The notes under the pieces: generated by a model | Databases searched by the model: none | The model's input: only the letters and a program-made list of their open reading frames with translations | What the model was told of the DNA's origin: nothing | Part shown: piece by piece, positions 1 to 8,593 of the stretch | Numbering within the stretch: position 1 is the first letter of the stretch | Layout: each line of letters begins with the position of its first letter | Program-made: the position numbers and the translations under genes | DNA from: RYN-230 sp963768945 | Lineage (GTDB): Bacteria; Actinomycetota; Actinomycetes; Streptosporangiales; Streptosporangiaceae | Length of the DNA stretch: 64,000 bases | Reading direction: 5' to 3' | NCBI GenBank assembly: GCA_963768945.1 | Contig: CAVYJW010000006.1 | Coordinates: 434,001 to 498,000, forward strand

Positions 1-255
1 CCGTGGCCTGGGCAGTGGATCGGGTGGGGCAGCGCGAGCAGCGAACTGCTGCGCTGGCTGACCGCGGGGCGCCCGGAGGGGCCGGTGTTCCTGACCAGCC
101 GCCGGGCTCCCGCGGGTACTCACGTACCGGACGTGTGCCCGCTCACCGGCCGGGCCCGGCTGTCTTACCGGCGGGCCGCGGAGATATTCACCGAAGTCAC
201 CCGCCCCCTCGACCCGGCGGGCCGAGGCTGGACGCTCAGCCAGCTCCGCCCGTAG
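1..255 (+). pseudogene. Tyrosine recombinase/integrase remnant (C-terminal part, truncated)
   Basis: Frame 1 is open from the window edge to a TAG at 253-255 and reads like the late catalytic domain of the actinomycete phage-type tyrosine integrases. It carries a VFLT-type strand, a DVCP-LTGRARLSYRRAAEIF stretch and a final LSQLRP. In intact relatives, as I remember them, that last stretch is LHQLRHS, followed by a helix carrying the nucleophilic tyrosine. Here the His of the HxxR box is Ser and the frame stops right after the Arg, so the catalytic Tyr is absent. I infer a dead fragment of an integrated element. The upstream part lies outside the window. Confidence 0.6.
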
Positions 256-382
256 CGGCCAGCACTCCCCCGTCCGCGGAGCCCGATCGTGAACGAAAAA
301 CAACTGCCCGGGCGACCCAGAGCCTCCACGAAGGGCCCGGAGCCGGCCCCGGCTTCAGCGTGACGACGGCGAGGGCGTGGTT

Positions 383-868
383 TCAGCGTGACACTGGTCC
401 GGCCAGGCGGGCGTCGTCGCGGCGCAGGCCCGCAGGCAGGTACGCGGCGCCCGGGCCGGCGGCCCGGGCGGTGTCGGCGGGGTTCGAGATCGCGCAACGC
501 TGCAGGGAGAGGCAGCCGCAGCCGATACAGGAGTCCAGGCCGTCACGCAGGGCGGCGAGGGCCTCGATCTGGTCGTCCAGCCGTTGCCGCCAGCCCCGGG
601 ACAGCCGGGACCAGTCCGCACGGGTGGGGGTCCGGCCCGCGGGCAGCGACGACAGCGCCTCGGCCACCTCGTTCAGGCTGAGCCCGACGTTGCGGGCGGC
701 CCGGATGAAGGCCAGCCGGCGCAGCGTGCCGCGTTCGAACCGGCGCTGGCCACCCGCGGTCCGGGCCGCGGACAGCAGGCCGAGTCCCTCGTAGTAGCGA
801 ACGGCCGACTCGGCGAAACCGCTGCGCCGGGCTATCTCGCCGACCGTCAGCAAGTCCGTGGCACGCAC
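383..868 (-). CDS. soxR: SoxR, redox-sensing MerR-family regulator
   Basis: This is a 161-residue MerR-type regulator with a GTG start and an AGGGGGAG ribosome site 8 bases upstream. The N-terminal winged helix (residues about 6-75, with VGEIARRSGF and AVRYYEGLGLL) is followed by a dimerisation helix. Then comes the diagnostic SoxR iron-sulfur loop, Cys114-x2-Cys117-x-Cys119-x5-Cys125 (CIGCGCLSLQRC). In this family the [2Fe-2S] cluster is oxidised by redox-cycling compounds and then remodels the promoter DNA. The gene is divergent from an SDR gene whose promoter carries a SoxR-box-like dyad. In actinomycetes SoxR usually controls a few oxidoreductase and transporter genes rather than soxS; that link here is inference. 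Confidence 0.93.
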   Translation of the reverse strand: MRATDLLTVGEIARRSGFAESAVRYYEGLGLLSAARTAGGQRRFERGTLRRLAFIRAARNVGLSLNEVAEALSSLPAGRTPTRADWSRLSRGWRQRLDDQIEALAALRDGLDSCIGCGCLSLQRCAISNPADTARAAGPGAAYLPAGLRRDDARLAGPVSR

Positions 869-884
869 CAGGCTCCCCCTGACA

Positions 885-898
885 TGAAGCTAGCTTCA
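885..898. promoter_or_regulatory. Perfect 14-bp dyad upstream of soxR
   Basis: TGAAGCTAGCTTCA is a perfect palindrome 17 bases upstream of the soxR GTG. Its AAG-N4-CTT core matches the core of the SoxR box (CAAG-TTAA-CTTG in E. coli), so it may be an autoregulatory SoxR site. AT-richer sequence with TATAGT-like hexamers on the minus strand lies just beyond it. Confidence 0.45.
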
Positions 899-1000
899 AC
901 TATAAGTATCCCATGAGCGCGGCCCGGCCGGGAACGCAGGCGCTGACGAACCCGGATGCTGCGACTACGGACCTGAGGGCGACTCCCCGCGGATCGCCTC

Positions 1001-1030
1001 TTGACTTCAAGTTGACTTTAACTAGCAGTA
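1001..1030 (+). promoter_or_regulatory. SoxR-box promoter of the SDR/QueA-like operon
   Basis: TTGACT at 1001-1006 resembles a -35 element. It is followed at 1007-1020 by TCAAGTTGACTTTA, which matches the centre of the enterobacterial SoxR box (TCAAGTTAACTTGA) at 12 of 14 positions. A -10 candidate falls around 1023-1030. A dyad lying in a long spacer between -35 and -10 is the usual layout of MerR-family activated promoters. The start codon of the SDR gene is at 1063. Confidence 0.55.
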
Positions 1031-1062
1031 TGGGCGTGCACCCGGAAAACCTCGGAGGAGCC

Positions 1063-1836
1063 ATGCCTACTGCAGTGATCACCGGAGCGTCGCAGGGCCT
1101 GGGCCGCGTCACGGCCCGCGCGCTGGCCGGGCGCGGCTGGTCCCTGGTGGTGGATGCCCGCCACGCCGGCCAGCTCGCCGAGGCTGTGGACGGGCTCACC
1201 ACGGTGACCGCGATTCCCGGCGACGTGACCGACCCCGCGCACCGGGCCGCGATCGCGGCGGCGATCACGCCGCTCGGCCGCCTGGACCTGCTGATGAACA
1301 ACGCCAGCCATCTCGGGCCCAGCCCTCAGCCTGCGCTGCGCAGTTACCCGCTGGCCGAGTTCGGCCAGGTCTACCAGACCAACGTGCTGGCGCCCCTCGC
1401 GCTGATCCAGCTGCTGGCCGGGCCGCTTACGGCGGCCGGCGGCGCGGTCGTCAACGTCAGCTCGGACGCGGCCACCGAGGCCTACCCCGGGTGGGGCGGC
1501 TACGGCTCGGCCAAGGCCGCGCTCGACCAGCTCACCGCGGTCCTCGCCGCCGAGGAGCCCGGGCTGCGCTGCTACGCGTTCGACCCGGGGGACATGCGCA
1601 CGGCCATGCATCAGCGCGCCTTCCCCGGCGAGGACATCTCGGGCCGACCGGAGCCGGAGGTGGCCGCCGCGGCCCTGCTGCGGCTGCTCGGCCAGCAGCC
1701 GCCCAGCGGCCGCTACCGGGCCAGCGACTACCCGCAGGCCGGCCTGCGCACGGCCCGCCCCGGCCCAGCCGTCCCGGGCGCAGACCCGGCCGTCCCGGGC
1801 CCGGCCGGCCAGCAGAACGCAACGGTAGCCCGGTGA
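1063..1836 (+). CDS. Short-chain dehydrogenase/reductase, probable SoxR target
   Basis: This is a 257-residue classical SDR. The start is ATG 1063, preceded by GGAGGAG. The cofactor loop is TGASQGLG (residues 7-14), followed by the NNAS motif (79-82), and the catalytic Ser135, Tyr148 and Lys152 of S-x12-YxxxK are all present. The substrate cannot be told from sequence. The promoter upstream carries a SoxR-like dyad and soxR itself is divergent, so a role in reducing or detoxifying redox-cycling compounds is inferred. The stop codon overlaps the GTG start of the next gene (GTGA), which suggests translational coupling. Confidence 0.85.
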   Translation: MPTAVITGASQGLGRVTARALAGRGWSLVVDARHAGQLAEAVDGLTTVTAIPGDVTDPAHRAAIAAAITPLGRLDLLMNNASHLGPSPQPALRSYPLAEFGQVYQTNVLAPLALIQLLAGPLTAAGGAVVNVSSDAATEAYPGWGGYGSAKAALDQLTAVLAAEEPGLRCYAFDPGDMRTAMHQRAFPGEDISGRPEPEVAAAALLRLLGQQPPSGRYRASDYPQAGLRTARPGPAVPGADPAVPGPAGQQNATVAR

Positions 1837-2963
1837 GGCGCGCAGCCAGCCGGCCCCCCGAGGCCCGCGGCCTGGCCCAGGACGGCGTCCGGCTGCTAGC
1901 CGCCACGCCAGACGGCCTGGTCCACGCCCGCTTCCGCGATCTGCCCCGCTTCCTGGCCCCAGGCGACCTCCTGGTCGTCAACAACACCGCCACCCTGCCC
2001 GCCGCGCTCACCGGCCAGCGCACCGGCGGCGCCGCGGTGACCGTGCATCTCTCCAACCAGCTAGATAACGGAACCTGGCTGGTCGAACTCAGGCAGGGTC
2101 CGGCGGCGCCCGCGAGGGTCATGGACGGGGCCCCCGGCGAGGTCATCACGCTCCCCGGCGACGGGTCGGTCACGCTGCTGCATCCCTACCCGGACCCAGC
2201 GTCCACCCGGATCTGGGCGGCGGTGGTGACGACAGGCGCTGGAGCGGTCGGCGAGTACCTGGCCCGGTACGGCCGGCCGATCCGCTACTCCTATGTCCCG
2301 GATCGGTGGCCATTGTCGGCCTACCAGACGGTGTTCGCCCGCTCCCCTGGCAGTGCGGAGATGCCGAGCGCAGCCCGGCCGTTCAGCGCCGAGCTGGTCA
2401 CCCGGCTGATCGCAGCCGGCGTGGCGATGGCACCGATCACCCTGCATACCGGGGTGGCATCCCTGGAGGCGGGCGAGGCACCGCTGCCCGAGTGGTTCGA
2501 GGTTCCGCAACCGACCGCCGACCTGGTCAACCTGGCCCGCGCGGCGGGCCGCCGGGTGATCGCGGTCGGCACCACCTGCACCCGGGCCCTGGAAAGTGCG
2601 GCGGTACCAGGCGCGGGCCAGGGGGACACCGTCACCGCCCGCCGCGGCTGGACCGGCCTGGTGCTCGGGCCGGAGCACCCGGCCCGCGTGGTCAGCGGCC
2701 TGATCACCGGGTGGCACGAGGCGGGCGCGTCACACCTCGCGCTGCTGGAGGCCGTGGCCGGCCCGGCGCTGGTCGAAGCCTCCTACCGCGAGGCAGAGTC
2801 GGCCGGCTACCTATGGCACGAGTTCGGCGACAGCTGCCTGCTCCTGCCTCCGCAGCCAGTGGCGCGGCCGGCGGGACCCGCTCAGCCCGCCGCCGGCGTG
2901 TCGGGCAGCCAGCGCTTGATGCAGCCGAGCAGTTCCTCGGTGTTGACCGGCTTGGTGACGTAG
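1833..2963 (+). CDS. QueA-like S-adenosylmethionine:tRNA ribosyltransferase-isomerase family protein
   Basis: A 376-residue protein of the QueA superfamily. True QueA transfers and rearranges the ribosyl group of SAM onto preQ1 in tRNA to make epoxyqueuosine. Family features visible include GDLLVVNNTATLPA near residue 45, a central HTGVASLEAGE segment with PEWFEVP, IAVGTTCTRALES, and a C-terminal SHLALLEAVAG and YLWHEFGDSCLLL. These match the divergent actinobacterial QueA-like group, where queuosine synthesis is not always evident, so exact activity is uncertain. GTG start inside the SDR stop codon. The 3' end runs 82 bases into the convergent histidine-kinase gene. Confidence 0.75.
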   Translation: MRRAASRPPEARGLAQDGVRLLAATPDGLVHARFRDLPRFLAPGDLLVVNNTATLPAALTGQRTGGAAVTVHLSNQLDNGTWLVELRQGPAAPARVMDGAPGEVITLPGDGSVTLLHPYPDPASTRIWAAVVTTGAGAVGEYLARYGRPIRYSYVPDRWPLSAYQTVFARSPGSAEMPSAARPFSAELVTRLIAAGVAMAPITLHTGVASLEAGEAPLPEWFEVPQPTADLVNLARAAGRRVIAVGTTCTRALESAAVPGAGQGDTVTARRGWTGLVLGPEHPARVVSGLITGWHEAGASHLALLEAVAGPALVEASYREAESAGYLWHEFGDSCLLLPPQPVARPAGPAQPAAGVSGSQRLMQPSSSSVLTGLVT

Positions 2964-5900
2964 TCAGTGGCCCCGGCGGCCAGGCTCTTGTCCCGGTCCC
3001 CCTGCATGGCCCGGGCGGTGACCGCGATCACCGGCAGGTCGGCGAACTCCGGCATCTCCCGGATGGCGGCGGTGGCGGTGTAACCGTCCATCTCCGGCAT
3101 CATCACGTCCATCAGGACGAGATCGATGTCCTGGTCGCCGCGCAGCGCGTCGATCCCCTGCTGCCCGCTGGGCGCGTGGACGACGGTCAGCCCGTACAGC
3201 TCGAGGACGCTGGTGATCGCGAAGACGTTCCGCAGGTCGTCGTCGACGATCAGCACCTTACGCCCGCCCAGCCCGGCGTGCGGGCCGGGCTGGGCCGCCG
3301 GGCGGGTGCCCGCGGCCCGGTCCGCGGCCCGGTCCGCGGCCGCGCCGTCGACGGCGCGGTCACCGTTAACGGCGGTGCCCGTGGCGGTGTCCCCGGCCAG
3401 CCCCGTCATCCTGGCGTTCGGGCGGGCGGGCGCGACGGCACCACCGCTCGCGGCACCACAGCTCGCAGCCGCGCCATTCCCGGCAGTGCCATTCGCGGCG
3501 GCTGTCCCGTTCCGCGCCGGCGGGGTGCCTGTGGCCGGTGGCGGGCTCGCCGCCGGCGAGCCCGCGGCGGCTGTCCCGGCCAGCGGGGCCACCCCGGCCT
3601 CGCCGGGGACGGGGCCCACCGTGGCGTCGCCGCTGCCCTGGTAGGTGACCGGCAGGTACAGGGTGAAGGTGCTGCCGCGACCCGGCTCGCTCTGCGCGGT
3701 GATCCGGCCGCCAAGCACGGCCGCGACCTCACGGCTGATCGCCAGCCCCAAGCCGGTGCCGCCGTAGCGGCGGCTGGTGGTGCCGTCGCCCTGCTGGAAC
3801 GCCTCGAAGATCGTCTTCAGGCTGTCGTCGGAGATGCCGATCCCGGTGTCCGACACCGAGAAGGCCAGGCCAGCCCCGGCCCCGGAGAGCTGCGAAATCT
3901 CCCGGCGGATCCGCAGCTGCACCCGGCCCTGCTGGGTGAACTTGACCGCGTTGGACAGCAGGTTGTGCAGCACCTGTCGGAGCCGCTGCCGATCGGTGAC
4001 GACCTCGGCGGGCACGTCCGGGGCCGACGCCACCGCGAACTCGAGCCTCTTCTCGGCCGCGAGCGGCTCGAACACGGTCCGCAGGTCCTCGGCCAGCGAC
4101 CCGAGCGCGAACGGCTCGGGGTGCACATCCAGCTTGCCGGCCTCCACCCGGGACAGGTCCAGGATGTCGTTGATCAGCAGCAGCAGGTCCGACCCCGATG
4201 AGTGGATCACGTTGGCGTACTCGACCTGCTTGGGCGACAGGTTCGCGGCCGGGTTCTCGGCCAGCAGCCGGGCCAGGATGAGCAGGCTGTTCAGCGGCGT
4301 GCGCAGCTCGTGAGAGACGTTCGCGAGAAACTGCGACTTGTACCGGGAGGCCAGGTCCAGCTGCCTGGCGCGCTCCTCGATCTCCTGCCGGGCGTGCTCG
4401 ATCTCCGCGTTCTTGATCTCGATGTCGCGTTTCTGCCGGGCCAGTTGCGCCGCCTTGTCCTCCAGCTCGGCGTTGGAGCTCTGCAGCTCCTCCTGCCGGG
4501 CCTGCAGCTCGCCGGTGCTGGACTGGAGCTCAGCCGCCAGCCGCTGGGACTCCTGCAGCAGGTGATCGGTGCGCGAGTTCACGATGATCGTGTTCACGTT
4601 GACGCCGATGGTCTCCATTAGCTGCTCCAGGAAGTCCTGGTGCACCTGGGTGAACCGGCTGAACGATCCCGCCTCGATGACGCCGAGGACCTGCCCCTCG
4701 AACACGATGGGCAGCACGATGAGGTTGACGGGGGCGCCATCGCCGAGCCCGGAGGAGATCCGCACGTAGTCGGGTGGCGCGTCAGTGACAATGATCGGCT
4801 TCCTGGTCTTGGCCACCTGCCCGATTAGCGACTGGCCCAGCCGGAACTGGCTGGGCGCCGCGATGTCGGCCTGCAGGCCATACCCGGCGGCAAGGCGCAG
4901 GACCGTCCCCTCACTGGTGTCGCCGGCAATGAAGAACGTGCCGTGCTGGGCGCCGACCAGCGGGATCAGCTCGTCCATGATCAGCTCGGCGACCGTGGCG
5001 AGATCCCGGTGCCCCTGCATCAGGCCGGAGATCCGGGCCAGGTTGGTCTTGAGCCAGTACTGCTCCTGGTTGGCCTTGGTCGTCTCGCGGAGGGACTGCA
5101 CCATCGCGTTGATGTTGTCCTTCAGCTCGGCGACCTCCCCCTCGGCCTCCACCGAGATGGACCGGGTCAGGTCCCCCGTCGCCACTGCGCTGGTCACCTC
5201 GGCGATGGCCCGGACCTGGCGGGTGAGGTTCCCGGCCAGCTCGTTGACGTTCTCGGTAAGCCGCTTCCAGGTCCCGGACACGCCCTCGACCTCGGCCTGC
5301 CCGCCCAGGCGGCCCTTGCTGCCCACCTCACGGGCCACCCGGGTGACCTCGGCCGCGAACGAGGAGAGCTGGTCCACCATCGTGTTGATCGTGGTCTTGA
5401 GCTCGAGGATCTCGCCGCGCGCGTCCACGTCGATCTTCTTCGACAGGTCACCCTGGGCGACCGCGGTGGTCACCAGCGCGATGTTGCGGACCTGGCTGGT
5501 CAGGTTGCCCGCCATGAAGTTCACCGAGTCGGTGAGGTCCCGCCACGTCCCGCCGACCCCGGGAACCTGGGCCTGGCCGCCCAGGCTGCCCTCGGTGCCC
5601 ACCTCCCGGGCGACCCGGGTCACCTCGTCGGCGAACGCAGACAGCTGGTCAACCATGGTGTTCAGGGTGTCTTTCAGGGCCAGCATCTCGCCCTTGACGT
5701 CCACGGTGATCTTCTGGGTCAGGTCACCGCGGGCCACCGCGGTCGCGACCTGGGCGATGTCGCGCACCTGCCCGGTCAGGTTGTCGGCCATGGCGTTGAC
5801 TGACTCTGTCAGGTCTTTCCAGGTCCCGGCGACCCCCGGGACCTGGGCCTGGCCGCCGAGCTTGCCCTCGGTGCCCACCTCCCGGGCCACCCGGGTCACC

Positions 5901-6085
5901 TCGTCGGTGAACAGGGCGAGCTGGTCGGTCATGCTGTTGAAGACGGCGGCGATCTCGTCCATCAGCGGGTCGCCGGTATGCGGCAGGCGGGTACTGAAGT
6001 CCCCGCCCCGGACTGCGGTCAGGCCGTCGAGCAGCCGTTGCAGCCGCGGGTCAGCGGGCTGGCTGGCCAGCACTGCTTCCACCAT
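2882..6085 (-). CDS. Cytoplasmic HAMP-array hybrid histidine kinase (group III-like)
   Basis: About 1067 residues, starting at ATG 6085 behind AGAGGAG. Order: a run of repeated HAMP units (about 13-335, recurring EVTRVAREVGTEG and GDLT..I blocks); a GAF domain (about 355-505); a coiled coil (about 507-585); HisKA with His592 in SHELRTPLN; HATPase with NLLSNAVKFT, DTGIGIS and GGTGLGLAIS; a low-complexity Ala/Gly/Pro/Asn linker (816-940); and a C-terminal receiver with acceptor Asp993 in LVLMDVMMPEMDG. No membrane segment is seen. This architecture resembles fungal Nik1-type osmosensors and the Streptomyces osmoadaptation kinase OsaA; the signal is unknown. A separate response regulator is not adjacent. 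It is divergent from an ANTAR/SpoIIE phosphatase gene, so the two may share signalling. Confidence 0.9.
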   Translation of the reverse strand: MVEAVLASQPADPRLQRLLDGLTAVRGGDFSTRLPHTGDPLMDEIAAVFNSMTDQLALFTDEVTRVAREVGTEGKLGGQAQVPGVAGTWKDLTESVNAMADNLTGQVRDIAQVATAVARGDLTQKITVDVKGEMLALKDTLNTMVDQLSAFADEVTRVAREVGTEGSLGGQAQVPGVGGTWRDLTDSVNFMAGNLTSQVRNIALVTTAVAQGDLSKKIDVDARGEILELKTTINTMVDQLSSFAAEVTRVAREVGSKGRLGGQAEVEGVSGTWKRLTENVNELAGNLTRQVRAIAEVTSAVATGDLTRSISVEAEGEVAELKDNINAMVQSLRETTKANQEQYWLKTNLARISGLMQGHRDLATVAELIMDELIPLVGAQHGTFFIAGDTSEGTVLRLAAGYGLQADIAAPSQFRLGQSLIGQVAKTRKPIIVTDAPPDYVRISSGLGDGAPVNLIVLPIVFEGQVLGVIEAGSFSRFTQVHQDFLEQLMETIGVNVNTIIVNSRTDHLLQESQRLAAELQSSTGELQARQEELQSSNAELEDKAAQLARQKRDIEIKNAEIEHARQEIEERARQLDLASRYKSQFLANVSHELRTPLNSLLILARLLAENPAANLSPKQVEYANVIHSSGSDLLLLINDILDLSRVEAGKLDVHPEPFALGSLAEDLRTVFEPLAAEKRLEFAVASAPDVPAEVVTDRQRLRQVLHNLLSNAVKFTQQGRVQLRIRREISQLSGAGAGLAFSVSDTGIGISDDSLKTIFEAFQQGDGTTSRRYGGTGLGLAISREVAAVLGGRITAQSEPGRGSTFTLYLPVTYQGSGDATVGPVPGEAGVAPLAGTAAAGSPAASPPPATGTPPARNGTAAANGTAGNGAAASCGAASGGAVAPARPNARMTGLAGDTATGTAVNGDRAVDGAAADRAADRAAGTRPAAQPGPHAGLGGRKVLIVDDDLRNVFAITSVLELYGLTVVHAPSGQQGIDALRGDQDIDLVLMDVMMPEMDGYTATAAIREMPEFADLPVIAVTARAMQGDRDKSLAAGATDYVTKPVNTEELLGCIKRWLPDTPAAG

Positions 6086-6256
6086 GGCGACTCCTCTTGC
6101 TGCTGGCCGCACCACCCCGGAGCGGCCAGTCACCTGTGTCCGTGACAGGCCGATACTGCCACGGCCGTTGACGTGGTCAAAAACGGGCGTTAAGGAGACC
6201 CTCTGCCCGGTAACGTGGCTGTCAAGCCGCTGAATCTCCCGGGAAGGCCTCCTACC

Positions 6257-8569
6257 GTGACAGTACCGAGCGGCGCAGAATTCGCACGGCTAAGCGCCCT
6301 AATCGCACGGCAGCGGCGCGAGCTGGACAGGATGCAATCCGGGGCGCCCGCCCGCGCCGTGGTGGACCTGGCTCGGGGCATGCTGATGGAGCGGCTCCGC
6401 TGCTCGCCTGCGGAGGCGCTGGCCCAGCTGGCGCACCTGTCCGCGGAGTCAGGTACGAGCCTGGCCGAGCTCGCGGCGCAGATCACCGGGCAGCAGTCCG
6501 CCGCGACGGCGCCCGTGGAGTCCGCCGGCCCGGACGCGCCGGAGCGCACTCAGCCCGGCACTCACCGGGTCGCGCTGGCTGGGGCCGCCGCGGAGGCGGC
6601 GCACGATGGCGGCGGCATCGCGGCCGCCGTCCTCGAGGAGGCGCTGGCCTCGGCAGGCGCGGTCGCGGTGGCCCTGTGGCTGGCCGAGCCCGACGGCGGC
6701 CTGGAACTGGCCGGTCAGGCCGGGTTCTCGGCGCGCGACGCCAGCCGCTGGCGGCGCATCCACCCGGATATGGACACCCCCGCGCAGCGGGCGGCGGACG
6801 AGGGGGCCGAGTACTGGTGGCCCGAGGGCCGGGCCGACGCCGCGCTGGCGCCGCTGATGGGCGACTGGCCGCAGGGTGCCCGTGCGGTGCTCCCGCTGCC
6901 CGGCCCGGGGACGGCGCTCGGCGCGATGGAGATCTGCTGGCCCGGGCCGCTGGAAGAGTTCCCCGACCCGCTCCGGCGGCACATCGGCGCCCTCACCGAC
7001 GTTTGCGCCCAGGCCCTGGGTACCCGGCTGCCCAGCGGGGATCTCGCTGCGGATCACCGGGCCTCGTGGGCCTTCGGCCTCGTGGACAGCCTGCTCGACT
7101 CGGCGTTGTTCGCGACCGCGATCCGCGACGACGCCGGGATAATCACCGACTTCCGGATCAGCTACCTCAGCAAGGACTTCGCCGACCCTGGAGGCCGGCA
7201 AGCCGCGGCCCTGGCCGGGCGCCCGCTGCTGGAGGTTTACCCGGCCGCCGCCCTGGCCGGCGGGCTCTACGACCGGGCTGTCCAGGTGATGGCCACCGGT
7301 GAGGCCGAGTACACCTCGGGAGAGAGCATCGCCGCGCTGGTGGCCGGCGGGCTGGTCACCCCGGTGCTGGAGGTCCGTATCGCCCGCCTCTACGACGGGG
7401 TGGTGATCACCTGGCGGCCCGCCGGCGAGGTCGAGCGGCTCGGCGCGCTGCTGTACCAGGCCCAGCGGCTCGGCCGGATCGGCGGCTGGGAGGAGAACCT
7501 GCTGACCGGCGAAGTGCTCTGGACCGAGCCGACGTTCGCGCTGTTCGGGCAGCCGCCGGGCGATCCGGTCCCCGTGGCCAAGCTGCACGGGCACGTCCCG
7601 GCGGACGACCTGCCGGTGGTGGAGAGCTTCCGTACCACGCTGCTCGAGGACAAGCGGGAGGCCGCCGCCGCGTTCCGGGTCATCCGGGCCGACGATGAGA
7701 GCGTGCGGCAGATGCGCGCGTTCGCCGAGCCGGTCACCGACCAGGCCGGCACGCTGGTCGCGGTGCGCGGTGCCTATCAGGACGTGTCCGCGGACTACCA
7801 CACCCAGGTGGCGTTCGCCGCGACCCGGGACCGGCTGGCCGACACCGAGGAGCGTGCCGCCGAGGAGCACCGGCTGGCGCTGCGGCTGCAGCAGGCCATC
7901 ACCCCGCGGACCGCGGAACCAGTGGAGATCGCCGGCCTCGACATCGCCGCCCGCTACAGGCCCGCCGGACCCGGGAACCTGGTCAGTGGTGACTGGTACG
8001 ACACAGTCCCGTTGCCTAGTAAAGAAGTGCTGCTCGTGGTCGGGGATATCGCGGGTCACGGCATCGACGCGGTGACCGGCATGGTGGCCCTGCGGAACTG
8101 CCTGCGCGGTCTCGCGATCACCGGCGCCGGGCCGGCCCAGCTGCTGGCCTGGCTGAACGGTGTGGCCTGCCATCTCACCGACGGCATCATCGGCACGGTG
8201 GTGTGCGGGATCTACGACCCGGCGCAGCGGACGCTGCGCTGCTCAGCGGCCGGGCACCTGCCGCCGCTGCTGGTGCGGGACGGGGCGGCACGGGAAATGA
8301 CCCTCCCGGCCGGGATCCTGGTCGGCGCGGACCCGGACGCCAGATATGACGAGCTGACCACCACGCTGCAGCCGGGCGACGCACTCGTGCTGTTCACCGA
8401 TGGCCTCATCGAGCGGCACGACGAGGCCATCGACGACTCGATCAACGCGCTGCTGCGCCTGGCCAGCGGGCCGGTCGACGATGTCGCCCGGTTCGCCGAT
8501 CACCTGATGAGCAGCGCGCGGTCCGACACTAGCGACGACGCGTGCCTGGTCGCAGTCCAGGTCCGCTGA
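6257..8569 (+). CDS. ANTAR-GAF-PAS-PAS-SpoIIE serine phosphatase
   Basis: About 770 residues from GTG 6257, chosen because GGAAGG lies 9 bases upstream. An in-frame GTG at 6215 has only a poorly spaced AAGGAG. Domains: an ANTAR-like three-helix RNA-binding domain (10-75, LARGMLMERLRCSPAEA); a GAF-like domain (110-258); two PAS regions (275-390 and 400-512, the second with RIGGWEENLLTGEVLW); a short coiled coil; and a PP2C/SpoIIE phosphatase (553-768) with metal-binding motifs GDWYD (578-582) and GDIAGHG (597-603). Such proteins dephosphorylate anti-anti-sigma factors in partner-switching cascades. An N-terminal ANTAR on a phosphatase is known in actinomycetes but is usually C-terminal elsewhere. 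No anti-sigma gene is adjacent. Confidence 0.85.
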   Translation: MTVPSGAEFARLSALIARQRRELDRMQSGAPARAVVDLARGMLMERLRCSPAEALAQLAHLSAESGTSLAELAAQITGQQSAATAPVESAGPDAPERTQPGTHRVALAGAAAEAAHDGGGIAAAVLEEALASAGAVAVALWLAEPDGGLELAGQAGFSARDASRWRRIHPDMDTPAQRAADEGAEYWWPEGRADAALAPLMGDWPQGARAVLPLPGPGTALGAMEICWPGPLEEFPDPLRRHIGALTDVCAQALGTRLPSGDLAADHRASWAFGLVDSLLDSALFATAIRDDAGIITDFRISYLSKDFADPGGRQAAALAGRPLLEVYPAAALAGGLYDRAVQVMATGEAEYTSGESIAALVAGGLVTPVLEVRIARLYDGVVITWRPAGEVERLGALLYQAQRLGRIGGWEENLLTGEVLWTEPTFALFGQPPGDPVPVAKLHGHVPADDLPVVESFRTTLLEDKREAAAAFRVIRADDESVRQMRAFAEPVTDQAGTLVAVRGAYQDVSADYHTQVAFAATRDRLADTEERAAEEHRLALRLQQAITPRTAEPVEIAGLDIAARYRPAGPGNLVSGDWYDTVPLPSKEVLLVVGDIAGHGIDAVTGMVALRNCLRGLAITGAGPAQLLAWLNGVACHLTDGIIGTVVCGIYDPAQRTLRCSAAGHLPPLLVRDGAAREMTLPAGILVGADPDARYDELTTTLQPGDALVLFTDGLIERHDEAIDDSINALLRLASGPVDDVARFADHLMSSARSDTSDDACLVAVQVR

Positions 8570-8593
8570 GCCGGACCGCGCCCGGCTGCTGCG

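Noticed and set aside
354..392. Direct repeat TTCAGCGTGAC as an attachment site of the integrase remnant
   Set aside because: The two 11-base copies are only 28 bases apart, one within the soxR end, which is too close to bound an element; probably a small duplication.
2306..4201. Long plus-strand open frame inside the QueA-like and histidine-kinase genes
   Set aside because: It is a shadow of GC-rich codon use: Gly/Arg/Pro/His-rich, no family resemblance, and antisense to well-supported kinase domains.
4785..6233. 482-codon plus-strand open frame opposite the HAMP array
   Set aside because: The repetitive Ser/Thr/Arg sequence simply mirrors the repeated HAMP units on the minus strand; no ribosome site or known domain.
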